The notes beneath the pieces are model-generated. The model was not told the origin of the DNA and made no database searches. It saw only the letters and a list, made by a program, of their open reading frames with translations. DNA of 64,000 nt, taken from assembly GCF_023278565.1 (NCBI RefSeq), contig NC_064681.1:2418001-2482000 (forward strand), written 5' to 3'. The stretch comes from Colletotrichum lupini. Taxonomy: Eukaryota > Ascomycota > Sordariomycetes > Glomerellales > Glomerellaceae. The position numbers were made by a program, and so were the translations under genes. Below, piece after piece: positions 23,101 to 36,174 of this stretch (positions are counted from its first letter, which is position 1; the number at the start of each line of letters is the position of its first letter).

Positions 23101-26100
23101 CATCTCAAGCTGCAAGCCAATAAATCTTCCAACTTCATGTAGCTCGGCTACCGTGCTCTGGGAGCTTGGGACTGTCCCCGTGCGTGGTGTACCTTGTCGT
23201 GTAAATTCAAGGCCCCTGCGCCTGACAGGTTGAGCCTCTGTGGCCCCGGGATCTCCTCCGGCAGGCTAAATTTGGTCATCATTGGGAGGGTGGGGCTTGA
23301 TGAAATGTTTCTGTTTGACTTCAAAGGGAACCTGATCCGGCCACAAGGTTCCGTGGCGCAGGGCCCAGAGTTCTGACATGTAACAACCACGACCCAAAGC
23401 CAATGCGTCCCATGCGGTTGACATTTGCTGGCGGAAAAGGAGAGCAATCAACCTGTGCAGGGTATGACATGAACCAAGAATAACAGCAAATGCTCTCTCA
23501 GGTAGAGAGACGGCAGGGCGTCCAGCTCCGGCTCCCGAGTTGGTCGTCCGATTGGCTCGTTCTGCTGACGATACCATGCACGGAGCTATGTACTTGGTAT
23601 CCGTAAAGGCCACTCTGGGGTCGGCAGTGGATCGGATACAGTACGACCGGGCCTCCGGATGCACCGTCCTGTCTAGAGCACCAAGTCTGAAAGTCTTTTG
23701 CGGGCATGCGTGGTGGCAGAACGGTCGACAGGGCCGGGATATGGAGAACCCACGACTTCACCACGAACACTTTCAAGGTCCAGGCCTCGTTGGAGAGCGA
23801 AAGAGGCCTGTCTGCTCGAGTGCCAATGTAACGACGTAGGTTTCCGGGCTTAAGTCTAGGCTGTATGGGCTGTTATGGCTATGGTGCGGCCTAGGTCGCA
23901 ACCTTCCTTGGTGAAGATAGACTGCTTGTTGCATGGGCAGATTATCTCCAGCCTAGAGCGGTACATTTGCAGCTAAGCGGCCAAATGCGAAGATCCTTTT
24001 CGATCCGGTTGCTCGCTGTGTCTTTGCGCCACGAATCTCTCCGTGCGGCTCGGAACTCTCCCAGACAGGGCGAGTGGGTTGGGTTTGGCCATGTGTGGGG
24101 GAACGCCCCAGAAAATCATTGCAGTTTCTGGTGTCCTGTCGGGGAAAAAGCGGCATTCTGTTGCGACGAAAGCAGCATGCTTCGTACGGATAGTTGGGCA
24201 AGGAGAGAGAACCTAACCACACAGATTAAGCGACCGACAAGCGCATCGATGCCGCATGTACTTTTGCAACGCCTATCTTCTCGAGCAGAAATTGCCGTGG
24301 CCAAGCGACTGATTCTTGTTTTCCGAGATGCTGCGCGCGTATCATGAGGTGGTACTTAATATCCTCAAGTTAAGGGCAAGGAAAAAGGTTGCAAATGTGG
24401 CAGTCGAGTCTTGTCCGCATCGAGGCAAACCCGCAGGACCTTTGCAGGGGATCAGCTCGTGGCCACTGGCTGGGTCGACCATGCATTGCGTGGCAGATCT
24501 CTTCTGCTCTCCCTTCTCTTCTTCTCCCACCTTGGCTTGTACCCACTGAGACCAGATTACCTGCATCCACTGCCCAGAAGCACCCATGGCGGGGAAAATC
24601 CTTTTGTGCCCCCAATGGGAAGCCGGCCTGGGGGGCATCCAAATCTTTCATCGAATGTTTTTTGAAAGCGCAAGGCGAACGAGGCTTTAGCTTGAACGAT
24701 GGGCTAGATTGGGTCGTTAGAGCGTGGCCAGTGTAGCAAACCCACTAGAAGGATACTGGGATGGTGCCGAGCGCCGGCAAGTTCTGCATCTGCCGCGTTT
24801 TACGCAGGCAGGTATCCGTGACGATATAATGTAGGATGAGCAGCGATGTTCAAACGCCGGGCCCTCAGGAGCAGAGTATCGTGAAAACATTGCGTCGTGT
24901 GGCATTGAGAGAGAGAGAGGAGCATCAGCGAACAGCTAGGTGACGTTCTGAGGGTCCTTTCGTACAACGCAGACGTGAACGCTGTCCGAGCCATGAAATG
25001 AGTTGAAGACTGGGCGGAGACCGACGGATGACGGACCGTACGTTCGTAGGTACACTGCAACAAGGTACGTATGTGATTGTGAGCCGCATGACCTAAGTTT
25101 GGCCGGATTCGACCAAGGGATGATACCCGTTGACGACGACCAGGAGTAGGCTTAATTGCGTTCGGCGTTCTCTACTTGTCCCTGACAAGGCTCCTCGGGC
25201 CAGTAGCCTGGACGGACCGACGAGGGAGTAATCCCGAGATAGTGCTGCGAGAAACGGGGCAATGATCCATTGCGAAACAGCTGTCATGGCTTACAGAAAC
25301 GGCTTCAAGGCCCTGGCGCAAACAAATAGGTTGTCTTTCCGAGTTGGCGAGCCAGGGTCTGAGCCGCCGCCGTTTGAAGCCAGGGTGATTAGCCTACCGT
25401 GGACCATAGACCATGGGCCATGTCAAAGTCAGTCCACCATGCAACGCGGAGCTTCTGGAAAACGGAGAAGGTGTGGATGGAGGCCGCTTTACCTATAGAG
25501 TATGGAGTATGGAGTAATAGTGTGCGGTACGGATACGCCGTGATGGAGCAGAGAGGAAAGAAGCGCGCCCGAGGCGGACAGAGACAAGAGAAAACGAGCG
25601 GCCGGAGCACTCCGGACATGAGTTGTTGTCTTCTTTTCTCTTCCTGTAAATGGAGAGCGACAAGGCATCGACACGTGTAGGTAAGGCGTGGGAAGGAAGG
25701 TAGTAAGCAGCCTTGAAGCTAGGGTCGCCAAGATGACGGCGTTTGGAATGGAGTTGAATGTGCCGAAGCGAACGTTGACCGCGGACGCTGTCTTGTTTGT
25801 TGCCAGCGGTCAGATTGGATTCTGGCTTCAGGCTTCAGGCTATAGTGTAGGAATGCCGGGCTAGAGTGAGTGGTGTGGATGTTGCAGAACCCGGACTGGA
25901 GTTGCGAAATAGCCTCGGGCGTTAGCTTGCTTACCTTAGGGTGAGGTAAAGTTCCACCTTCTGCATAGCGCCTACTTAGGCAAGGACCGGAAACTCAACG
26001 TCAAAGCTTCCTTCCCGGACAGGCCTGACAAGCAAAAACCCACACAACCTTCAGGCTGGTCTGGTGCAGTGATACTGGTGGTGGCATCCCAAAGTTGAAA

Positions 26101-29100
26101 GCTGCATGCTGCCCGGATTGAAGATTGTGTGTTTCTGGCAGGCGCAGGGAGACAACAGAGGGGAGCCCCAGGTGGCTGCCTTTCTTCGCCAACCTCCTTG
26201 AGGTAGGTACGGTAGCGAGTCTCGTTTGACCGATGCCTTCCCAGACCGATTGCCAACGCAGCACCACACTTTCCAGACCAGTCACAGATTTCAATGTGTC
26301 TATCCCAATTACAAACTACGTGGGTTCTTGAAAACCGAAGGAAGCCGGAAGTTTGAGGCTCGAGACTTGCACACCCATTCCCGTATCTAGCAATCTTGGG
26401 TATGACAAGGCAAGGCGAACGCAGCGCACATCAGCTTTGACCGTCGACCGAGACCCCTTGGTGCCACCCACGTTCTCGCTCATGCGATACGGAGTACATA
26501 CCTAACTTGCGGAGTACGTACGGGCAAGCGCCTGAAGAACGGGATGGAGGCAAGCAAGGGCGCAGCGCATGCTAAGGTACGAATACTAATTGGGCAAGTC
26601 TAGATATCTATGGCGTAAATCAACTTCCATTCACTCCAAGACACCTCTTCCTGGCCAGCCGAAGCCATCAATCTGGAAGGAAGAGGCTCTGGAATGTCTC
26701 CCGGCACCTTCTTAGCTCGGCTCGCCCGCCTCATGCCGTGATGCCCCATCTCCAACATCAGTTCTGGTACAAAGAACGAAATGTCATCCCCTCACTCACT
26801 CCTTCCATCCCGCGCCCAGAAACGGTAAGGTACTTGGGCTTGAGGTACCTTGAGGTATTCTGCAAACACCACTGCTCTTGCCCTGGATCGTGGCTTGTCA
26901 CGGTTGGCATCACATGACCTCCATGTCACGCTTCCCAAATCCACTTCTCATCCACTCTCATTGCATTGCCAATGACAATGACGGAGACAGTCACATTTGG
27001 CCCGCTGGGTCCTAGCGGCTCATCCGCGACGTTGGAACCGCCTTCCATTTTGACTTCAATCTCCCGCTGTCGGCCGCCTCTCCGCATCCTTCCCTTTCAA
27101 CATTGCCCATTGCCCGTTGCCCATGGAGCTGTCTGCTGGCTGCGGGCATCTTTTTCATCTAATTTCCACATGATGCCATGCATGGGACTACGTAAGCCTT
27201 GCTTCCTTCAACCCCTCCCTCCATTCACGTAATGTCTGTTGCGTCAATACCCGGCCACCGCCGCTTCACTTGACCCTTTTGATTGCCATCGAGGGGACAA
27301 ATGCATTCTCACCTATCGTCACAGAGCGTCACACTGCATTTTGCGCCTGTCAATATGACCGACAAGCATCCAATATTTGGTGTCAGCACTGAAAATCCTC
27401 AAGAGCCTCGGCCGCTAGCAATACCTACGTACAAGACGAAGTTGACTACACTACACAATAGCACGGGTACGGAATACAGACACGAATAATACATACATTG
27501 AGCTATCTCGAATCCTCGGCCGCTTGTCGATTCTCAGCCTGACCCTATTCAGAGCCACTTTTCTAGGCCCTGCTAAAAGGCCGAGCTCAACTTGAACTGG
27601 CCGTGTTCGGTACTCTCCGCCCCCTCTCTCTATCTTTCCCGTTCCTTTCCAACGACACGGTCGAGGCTCTCCGCTCCGCCTTGTCTCCAGACCGGGCTCA
27701 CTGACCTTACAGACGTCAAGATTCCACTTCACGAGACTCCGGGCTCGTTCCGGGCTCGCCCTCGGTTCCCCACCCACAAGACCAATTCCAGTCTTGTCCG
27801 CAGAATCTAACCCACTATGACCACGTCTTTTGGCTTTTTAACGACAAGCATGTATTTCGCCCACCTCCGATGCTCTCAATACCCGCTTACGACGACGCAT
27901 CGCCGAACTGTGGGTGGTCAATATGATCATGGATTGTCCCATGTTATGATTTTACTCGCTACAGCGCAGTACGTTGCGCTGGTTCCCTCCCTCCCGGCTC
28001 GTTCAGACATGGGGGTTTGGACTGTGGTTCGATAGCGCCCCGGTAAGGACCACACTCGGTCAAGTTGGGACGATTACCTTCACACCCTTTCGACGAAGCG
28101 AAAGCAGTGCCGGTCAAATGCCAGAAGACCATGAGAATTGCAGTAGGCCGACACGACCGACCAACCAGCAAATTCGACCCCTCGAGATGATGTGACTGGC
28201 TGGCAAGGATGTGCATGCACCCTGACCGTTTGATGCCGGCCAAGATCTGCACCTCGCTACAAGGGGCGACCACCGGCTCAACTCGAAAACAACGCCAAAT
28301 CATATTGCCAGAGAGACATCTTTTTCTCTCGCCCCGCTCAATTTTGTTGTCCTAGAATTGGACTCAAAACCTGAATAACATGAAAATTCGCAAATGTTGG
28401 CACCGACCCGCCTATCCTTCGGGGAACACTATCACAACTTTCAACCCCATGAGCCTCGAGGCTATGTCGAATCAACCGATAAATGATGATTTTGGTCACT
28501 CGCAATGTTCTTGGCGAGTCCTTCCACATATCCTGCCCTGCCGCGAGACAGCGTGATTGGATCCGGGTCTTACTCCGTGCCCGTATTCACAGCGCTCCCT
28601 CGCTAACGACCTAGATGGGTACTCACTGTATCCGCATAACAACATCCCAGCCGATGTACTCCACTATTCGCCATCCTACTCAACAACAGGCATTCTCCAG
28701 ACCATGCCACCATCTCGCTGCCAGATCTTTTCAAATCAAGGCACAACAAGAACAAAAGTGTACCGAGGCAGATTACGCGCTTCTGTATTGTCTCTAATCG
28801 AAAGCAGGAGACTCTACTCCGAGATGATTCTTATAGCGGCCTTCTCTCAAATGGCATCGGATTCCTGAATCACCGCGTTGAGCCTGTAACTTCACTATTC
28901 GCTACCCATGCGCCGGTGATGCTCACATGCAATAGATTCAGGTGGACTGCCTGAGGACGTCGACTAATAGTGCTCTTCTGCTTCTCACATTCAATCTCAT
29001 CTGCGACATTTCGAGCATGTCTCGAGCCTGAATATCAAATGGCCATGTATTCCCTTAGCGAAAACCGCGGTTTACTTCGTGCTTTCCGATGGTTTGGAGG

Positions 29101-30792
29101 CTAAGGGAGCTTCTGCTCAGATGACCATGCCAACGACTGATCACGTCTCAAAATTGGGATTCGCCTGTTGGAATTGGTGTGTTAGCGACATAAAATGAAC
29201 AACTACTTTCTTCCTCCCAGGCAAGCTTTAGCTATCCATTCTACTCACGCAGACGAGCGGAGGATCGACTAACCTAAGTGAGCTTAGAGACGTTTCTTAG
29301 CTGGCCTTAAACCCATCTATTATCTGTCTCGACGATCCTTTCTGGAGACAAAAAACTCCAGCCGAGGCAGCACGACCGTTTGGTTCCTCATCAACCATCC
29401 CTTCTGCCAGGCGTCAAGTACCCCAGACCCGATAGCTTCGAGAAGTCGAATACTTTAGGCGAGGAACAGGCCCTCTGAAGCACTTCCCTGCCTGTCCTTG
29501 CGGATCGGAAGCCTGCCCCTGCGAGACCGCTTTGCCGCTATTGGACGGCTACACTTTTCGCACACAATCGCAGCCCGGTCGTTCCAGGACTCTTTCCCTC
29601 TCCATTGAGCAAATGAAGAAGAAGGAGGAGGAACGAAGACACAGGGCGCGCAACCCTCGAGGACCTATGATGAACTAAGTCACAAAACTACTTCGGGGCG
29701 CGCAACCACACCTATCTTTACAGCACGAACTATGAGAGGGGTTTCCCCTCCATCCCATAGGCAACGCTTCTATCAGGCGCAGACGTTGCGGGACTTCCAG
29801 GCCCCTTGTCCATACCTGACCATTTGCCTGATCCGATGCAGAATAAAATTCTGGGGCGTGATGAAGAATGATCCACACGCGGCACGCGGGAGCGTCTGAA
29901 GTTCGGACCTTGTCCATCGCCGTCCATCTGGGACCCCTCCCCCCTCCCCAGTCAAGGTAAGGTAGGACCAGATTTCATCATGCCTTGGACGAACTGGGCG
30001 GGACGAGCCAGGTAACCACAAGCACCGGACTTGCAATTCCGAGTCGCCAAAAAAACTAACCTTTTCACATCTGTCGATTCTGAAACCTTCTTGCCGACCC
30101 TCGTCGATATTCAGCGTCCGTATCGAACTTATAAGCGAGCCAGACAGATGACCCTGCTCGAAAAATGGTCGTAACCATGACCCATCTCCATCAGACTAGC
30201 TGTCAGCCCGTCTCAAGGTACGACGGGGGTACTTTCCGTGGAATACCACCTCAGGTCCTCTGGCCGTCTCGCTTCCGCGGTACTTGCAACGGATATCCGT
30301 ACTTTGCCATGCGCTTCAAGGCAATTGAAGACCCCAAACCCCTGCAGCCGATGCTGCACCTCATGGGATTTACCACAGGGGCGATGAGGAATTGCGGTGT
30401 GCATCGTCCATTTTGTTGCCGACCTTGCGAGATGCCATGTTTTTTCCCTTTTGCCGAGCAGTGGTACGGTACCATGGATGAGACTCTCTTCTGGCTAGCA
30501 CGCAAGACCAATGCTGGGGCGAGCTCGGCCCGCGTCACATCCAACTTCTGACGACAACTCCAATGACGTTGCACCTCAACATCGTCTTGCCTTCATTGCC
30601 AGCGACTTGCCAAGGTCTTGGATGATACTGTTTGATTTTCCGCTATCGTTGCTAATAATGCGCTTGAGTCTATCCATGCTATATTTCTTGCCTCCTGTCC
30701 ATCGCTTGTTCTCTCACGTCTAGTACCTCCCACCGTATCTTTGTAATCCTGTCTCGATAACTACGAGACTTAAGCCAAGTATGCCGACTCAA

Positions 30793-33700
30793 TCACTCGG
30801 CAGAGTCTGCTGCCACCTGGGAGATTGTCTCGGTTGAAGCGTCAGGCTTGGTTCTCGGGCTAACGGGCTCCTCATCATCCATGACGACCGACGAGGCTGA
30901 AGCAAGAGCCTGGCCCGCTGAGACAAGCTCCTCCTTTCCTGTTCCGCTCTCGGTTTCTGAGTGGGCAGTGGTTTGCTGCTCTGATACCTTGGGCTTAGGA
31001 TGCAATCCCTTCATTTCGAGCCCCTCGCTGTCACTATCCCGTCGTTCATGGTCCTCGACAGAAAAGAGATCTGACAAGTTCACAGCGAGGAACGTCTTGG
31101 GAAGTTTGACTCTGCAATACCACTCGTTAGCATCACACCCCAAAACCCAGGTAAGCCATTTACTGGAGCGAAACTTACTGGTTGAACTTAGCCCTCAGAG
31201 TGCGGATCACTTGCATCCAATCGCCGTGAGGGGTCAGACTGCGTCGCGGAGCGCAGCTGATGCAATGCTTGCTGTCCAATTGGACATCTAGCGGGTCGAA
31301 GACGTGGCATCCGGGGCTAATGGTGATTCTGATGCTGTAGGCAAATGTCTGCTCCTCGCCCCCGTCGGGTGTGGCGGCAGGGGCCTTGGTCTCCGATTCA
31401 TACAGCTCGAAGCAGATCTGCGAAAGATAGTCAAGCTCGGGAATAGTGCTTCTCTTGATCTTCGTCTCGATCCCTCCTTCAAGGATGCAGTTGAGCAGGG
31501 TGTAAATGTGAGACTCTTTGGTAAAGTAAAAGAAGGATTTGGCATCGTTCGATGCTTGCATCTCCTCAAGATCCTGAACAATCTCCTTGAGCAGCGGCAA
31601 CGATGTCAGAAGACCAATCTCCAGCTTCTCCCCATCAGAGATACCGTACTCTTGAGGGCAGATGAAGTCGAATAGAACCTTGGCAAGCTGGTACAATTCC
31701 CGCAACGGCTCAAACCTGGCATCGGTCTTTGCCTTGGTCTGAGTGTTGCTCTTGTAGAGGTGAAAGTACTGTTCAGGCGGGGCTGCCTCGACGTGTCGGA
31801 GACCGTTGAGGAACGACCGCCGTCGGAAGATGCGTCTGACGGATGTTGAGCTCTTGCTGGCTTCGCTCTTGTCTGCCTTATCGCTAGATCCCGAGAAATC
31901 CCGTCGTTCCTCGCGGGAGTCCTGCGACGACTTCCCCTCATCGGATGTTTTCTCGGCAGTCTTCGCCTCTTTGCTACCGTCCTTGCTGTCCTTGTCCTTT
32001 TCCTTGTCCTTGATACCGTACTCCTCCTCCAGCATGGCTTTGGGCGGTGTGAATACCCATTCCAAGAACTGCCGGTTATGCAGAGCATCGAACTTCATCG
32101 TGTCGTAAAGCTCGGAGATCTTGCTTGGATCGACCTTTTCTCCGTCACAAAACTCCGCGAAAAGCTTTTCCCAGCGTTCCCTGAAGAGCTCGGCATCCTC
32201 GCCACAACACCATCTGGGTTGAATGTTGCTCACCGCATTCGCCTGAGACAGTGAGGAGGACATGGAGCTTGTCGAGCCTGATGCCTCGGCACTTGTGGGT
32301 TTCTCGGAACCCGGGTTGGCAATGGCATTATTCAAAGAAGCAACGGCACTACCGTTGTGCAGCTTGCTGTAGTTGTAGTGCATTACGCGACGATGGAAGT
32401 TCATGAGTTGAACAACGCGCGTCTGAACCTCTGAAGGCTCGGGCATTTTCTCCGGCCAAGCGAATTGGGAAGGTCGCTCGTTACCCTTGCGAAGAAGACC
32501 CTTCAACTTCTTCTTCACCTTGTCCATCTCGTCCTTGGCAGCGTTGGAGTCGTCGAGCAAATCCTTGCGGATAGTGATGAAGTCCTCGGGGAGATCTTTG
32601 CGATCCAGGAAAGCAGAAGCCCAAATTTGCGCACTGGTGGTAACGCGACGTTCAGAACTGCTGAAAACGTGAACCTCGTCAAGGACATCTCGGTTAAGCA
32701 GATTGAAATCGTTTCTCATGTTCTCACCCAGTTCCTGGGCCTGATAGCGTGCCGAATGTGTTGGCTCACCTCCCCATTTCACAATGAGCTGAAGCTTCTC
32801 TAGGACCAAGCTTTCCTCCGCTGCTGTGATGCGGGACATGGTCATACCAGAAAGTGAGTCGTGCCTCTTGGGTGGCATCCTGGACGGTGAAGAGTTTTCC
32901 GTCTTTGCGGCACCATCATCAGTCTTCTCTGCGAAGTCCGTTTCGACGCCTTCTTTCAAGACTTGTGAAAGCTCGTCGCCTGACGAAACTGCGACCTCTT
33001 CCGTCTTCTTCTTTCGGAACATTGGCTTAATTTGGACCTTGGTGCCAGCCCATCCGCCCTTCTTCACGAGGACATTACGCAGCGATTTCAACTTGGCGCG
33101 GTCTTCTACGCCAGCTCTCAACGCGACATCTACGGCTTGCAGTACGCTGGCCAGAGCGGCCTCTCCTATGAGGAGCACCTCTTCCTGATGACCCTTGAGT
33201 AATTCAATAAAGGGCGCTGTATGGAAAGTGAACTTGTACTTTTGCTTCGGAGTTCGATCAGCATGTCGAATGACGGACACGATGCCCTTGAGTTTCCAAG
33301 AGTGCTTCGGTGGCGGCGGCGGCACTGGAGCCTCCTCTGCAGGAGGCGCAGTGCCCTCCCCTTGCAGCGAAGGCGCGGCGGATGGAGTCGCTGACCCCGT
33401 TCCCACGGTGGAAGGGACGCTCGCCACTGCAGGATCTACCAGCGGAGGTGGAGGAGGAAGAGTAGGGCTGGTACACGAACTGGTGACAGCAGAGGGGAGT
33501 GCACTCTCCGACTTTTGAGGCGGTGCACTCGCTGGTATGGGCTTCGGCTCCTGGGGTAGCTTCTCAGAAACGGCCGACACGTTGGTCACGGACTTGTTCT
33601 GCGCCGGTGGCACAGGGATAGGTTGCGAAGCCTCCTTCTCCTTTCCGCGCGATGCCAATGGATCAGTCATATCCGAGGGAGAAGGTGATGGTACGGGAGA

Positions 33701-36174
33701 GGTGACGCCGCCTCTGCGAAGCCTCTCCTTGACAAAGACATCCTTGAGAATGTTGGCGCAGTGGTCATAGTAATCGTCGTTATCCTTGACGAAGCTCCAA
33801 CCATTAACGTCGATGACATAGCTCTTGCCGCCGGCCCGCAGGAAGTCGAAGCCGCAAACTCTTTGGCCGAAAGAGGTTGAAATCTTGCTCGCAATTTCCT
33901 TCTCTTCAGGCTCCAATGCCGTGACATAGCGCAGCTCCTTGCCGTGCGTGTTTCGTCTGACGACACCGTCGACAACTGGAGATTTCCGAGTCTCTGCGTG
34001 GCAGTAGTTGGGTCCCACAGTGTAGGCTTTGACATCCTCAGCATTGTCAACTCTCATGAACTTTTCGTAAATGTAACTATTCTCTGGCTCCAGAATAGCG
34101 CGAGGAATGTTCAAGTCGGGATCATACTCGGAGCTCTTGTTGCCAATTTTGCGAAACAGCCGGCGAGCACCACCACCGGTGGACTTGGGGAAGTAGATGA
34201 TGATGTTGTGATCTTCACCGCTGACAGGCTTCTCGACAAAGGGTTTCTTGAGCAGAGCGCCGTCGACGCTGAGAATGTCGCCGTCGTCGAGAAGCTCGAC
34301 CTTGCGGGGAAGCCTATTGTAGCCCAGATCCTCGGCGTCCAAGGTTATACCAGTAATCTCCTTGATATGCTTTGCAGTGTCTGCGGTCAAAAGCTTAGGT
34401 CCGCCATCACGGTTCACCTCGATGCGTTTCGGCGTAGCCACGCCAATTCCGTCCAAGATGTTGAGGCATAGACGACGATCCCAAAGAATCTTCTGCATCG
34501 GCACATCGTTGACGCAGAACGGTTTTCTCGCCTTGACGTAGGCAATTGCCTTATCCAGGGGGAAGCCATCCGAATAGAATGAGATGAGATAATCACTGAG
34601 GAAATTGTTAGTACCTGTACGCAAGAAACCCACTTTCGTAATGGCCTCGGCGACTATAGATGAATAGGGAGTAGAGTTGAAAGGATGCCTGTGACTGGTT
34701 GGGGATCTGTGAGAGATGGGAGATGTCTTGTGCATGGGTTGAAGGATTGGTGATGCAGGAAGAGGCTATACTGTTTTGGCTCACCGAGCCGTCAGCGAAA
34801 CATAAGAAATATTCTGACTACTCACCACATGGGCCAATTCTCGACCTCTACATGACGAACACCGTGGTTAGCAAAATTTCCGACGTAATGCAGCTCCTAG
34901 ATTTCCAATTTGCTCGAATCTGGGTTGCTCCTCTCCATTGAGCGAAACGGCGGCTCACCTTCGTCCAAAATGACCTTGTCACCAAACACAACGACATCGA
35001 ACTCGCGATTAGCAATGAGTCGGTTCAGAATGTTCCTGCTAGGCTTGCTGCGGGCCTTGACATCCAAAGCGCAAACTCCAATAACACCCCAAGGCGCTGG
35101 CTTGACTGCAGGCGCATTAGAGCTTGTCGGTACACGTTGTCGAGGCGCGCTTGTATCTCTTGACTGACCCTCTTCTTTCTCCTTGTTGTGGTAGGGTCCT
35201 CGATCGCTGCTGGGGCTATGGCTGCTTGCACCAGTGCTTCCGCTGAACCTGCGCTTGTTGCGGCTGCGGGATCGCGTTGGCTGGGCGGGACGAGGAGGCC
35301 GTTTGATTACTTCGTGGTGCGTATGGGTATTGGTCTCGCGCGGCGCCAGGTGATGACCACCCGGGGCGGCATTGGTATTTTGACCATTCGAAGAGGTAGT
35401 TACAGTAACGTTGGAGAGCTCGGCGCCGGGTTGCGAGGCATTCGTGACTGGTTTTCCTGACGACATGATGCCGGAAACGGAGCGCGAAGGGCCACCGTCG
35501 GAGCCGTTTGTCGAAGCAGCAGAGGATTGGGTGGCGGGGACGGAAGTTGGGGCGGCGCCGCGAGCCGAGGCCAGGGAGTAGACAGAAAAGATGCTGGAGA
35601 CGGATGTGCGCTTGTCCTTGAGGTCGGACTCGGAAGAAAAAGATGATCGGGAGGTGAGGGCGGGTTCGGGGAGGGGGCGATATGGGGCGGTGGTGGAATC
35701 TTGCTGGCTAGACCCAGACATGAGGCGTGGGGTATTGTCGACCTCGTCGACGTCGGCAAACTGCAAGGCGGAATCGCTCCAGGCTTCGAGCGAATTATTG
35801 GATTCTCGGCGGGTGCGGCAGAGAGAAGTTCTCGGGCTCTTTAGAGGAATCGAAGAGGGCGGGGGCATGGAAAGGCTAGCAGAGGCAGAGTGGGCGTCGG
35901 TGGTTCCAGGCTCGGCATGTCGGCTCTTCCTGCTGGCAGAAGAGGATAGATTGAGGGAATGCGAGACGGAGCGTCCGGGCCTCGATCGCAGAGGAACGTC
36001 GGTAGGAGCAGAGGAGTTTACGGTCGAATGGGAAGAGGATGACGAAGTTTGAGAAGAGTGAGGGTTGAGGGGAGAAGCAGGCGCGGCGGCAGTGGCAGGG
36101 GAAGCAGGATTGGTAGCGGTAGCCGAGCGTGCACTATCTACGGATCGTCGAGTGTTAAAATTCGGTCGGTCCAT
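30793..36174 (-). CDS. VIP1: VIP1-type diphosphoinositol pentakisphosphate kinase/phosphatase
   Basis: Makes and turns over inositol pyrophosphates (1-IP7/IP8) from IP6; cytosolic signalling enzyme. Exons on the minus strand are 36174–34959, 34847–34826 (a 22-nt microexon), 34595–31179 and 31111–30793, with phases 1, 2, 2, giving 1657 residues. Residues 1 to about 370 are Ser/Pro-rich and probably disordered. The N-terminal kinase region starts at [16 protein letters not shown] and continues through VILDEEVENWPMCDYLISF, which is complete only after the microexon is spliced in. The ATP-grasp core follows ([21 protein letters not shown]). After a Pro-rich linker comes the histidine-acid-phosphatase-like domain with [10 protein letters not shown] (about residue 856) and its SHIYTLLN counterpart near the C-terminus. 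A charged Lys/Asp/Ser insert interrupts the phosphatase domain. The final exon is acidic and Ser-rich. Confidence 0.94.
34826..34847 (-). other. VIP1: 22-nt microexon of VIP1
   Basis: The microexon is flanked by introns 34848–34958 (GTGAGC…ATGTAG, branch-like GCTAAC) and 34596–34825 (GTGAGT…CCTCAG). It supplies the residues E-VENWPM-C that are conserved between the DE and DYLISF motifs of VIP1 kinases. Both junctions keep frame (phase 1 entry, phase 2 exit). Without it the conserved kinase segment is broken. Confidence 0.88.

Larger units (their letters stand above)
14656..30792. other. 16-kb gene-poor interval between convergent genes
   Basis: No reading frame in this interval has a recognisable domain, a convincing signal peptide plus body, or a consistent exon chain. 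The longest frames (149 aa at 17,828–18,277 minus, 204 aa at 20,851–21,465 minus) are low-complexity and overlap open frames on other strands. Base composition is not strongly AT-biased, so it does not look like RIP-degraded repeat. It contains G-tracts, a GC palindrome and microsatellites (listed separately) and many AGGTA/TACCT and TACGGAG-like words between 20.8 and 26.9 kb. The flanking MOSC and VIP1 genes converge on it. Confidence 0.55.

Noticed and set aside
30165..30551. Plus-strand frame of 128 codons, slightly Cys-rich, before the VIP1 3' end
   Set aside because: There is no signal peptide, an overlapping minus-strand frame exists, and nothing supports an effector-type protein.
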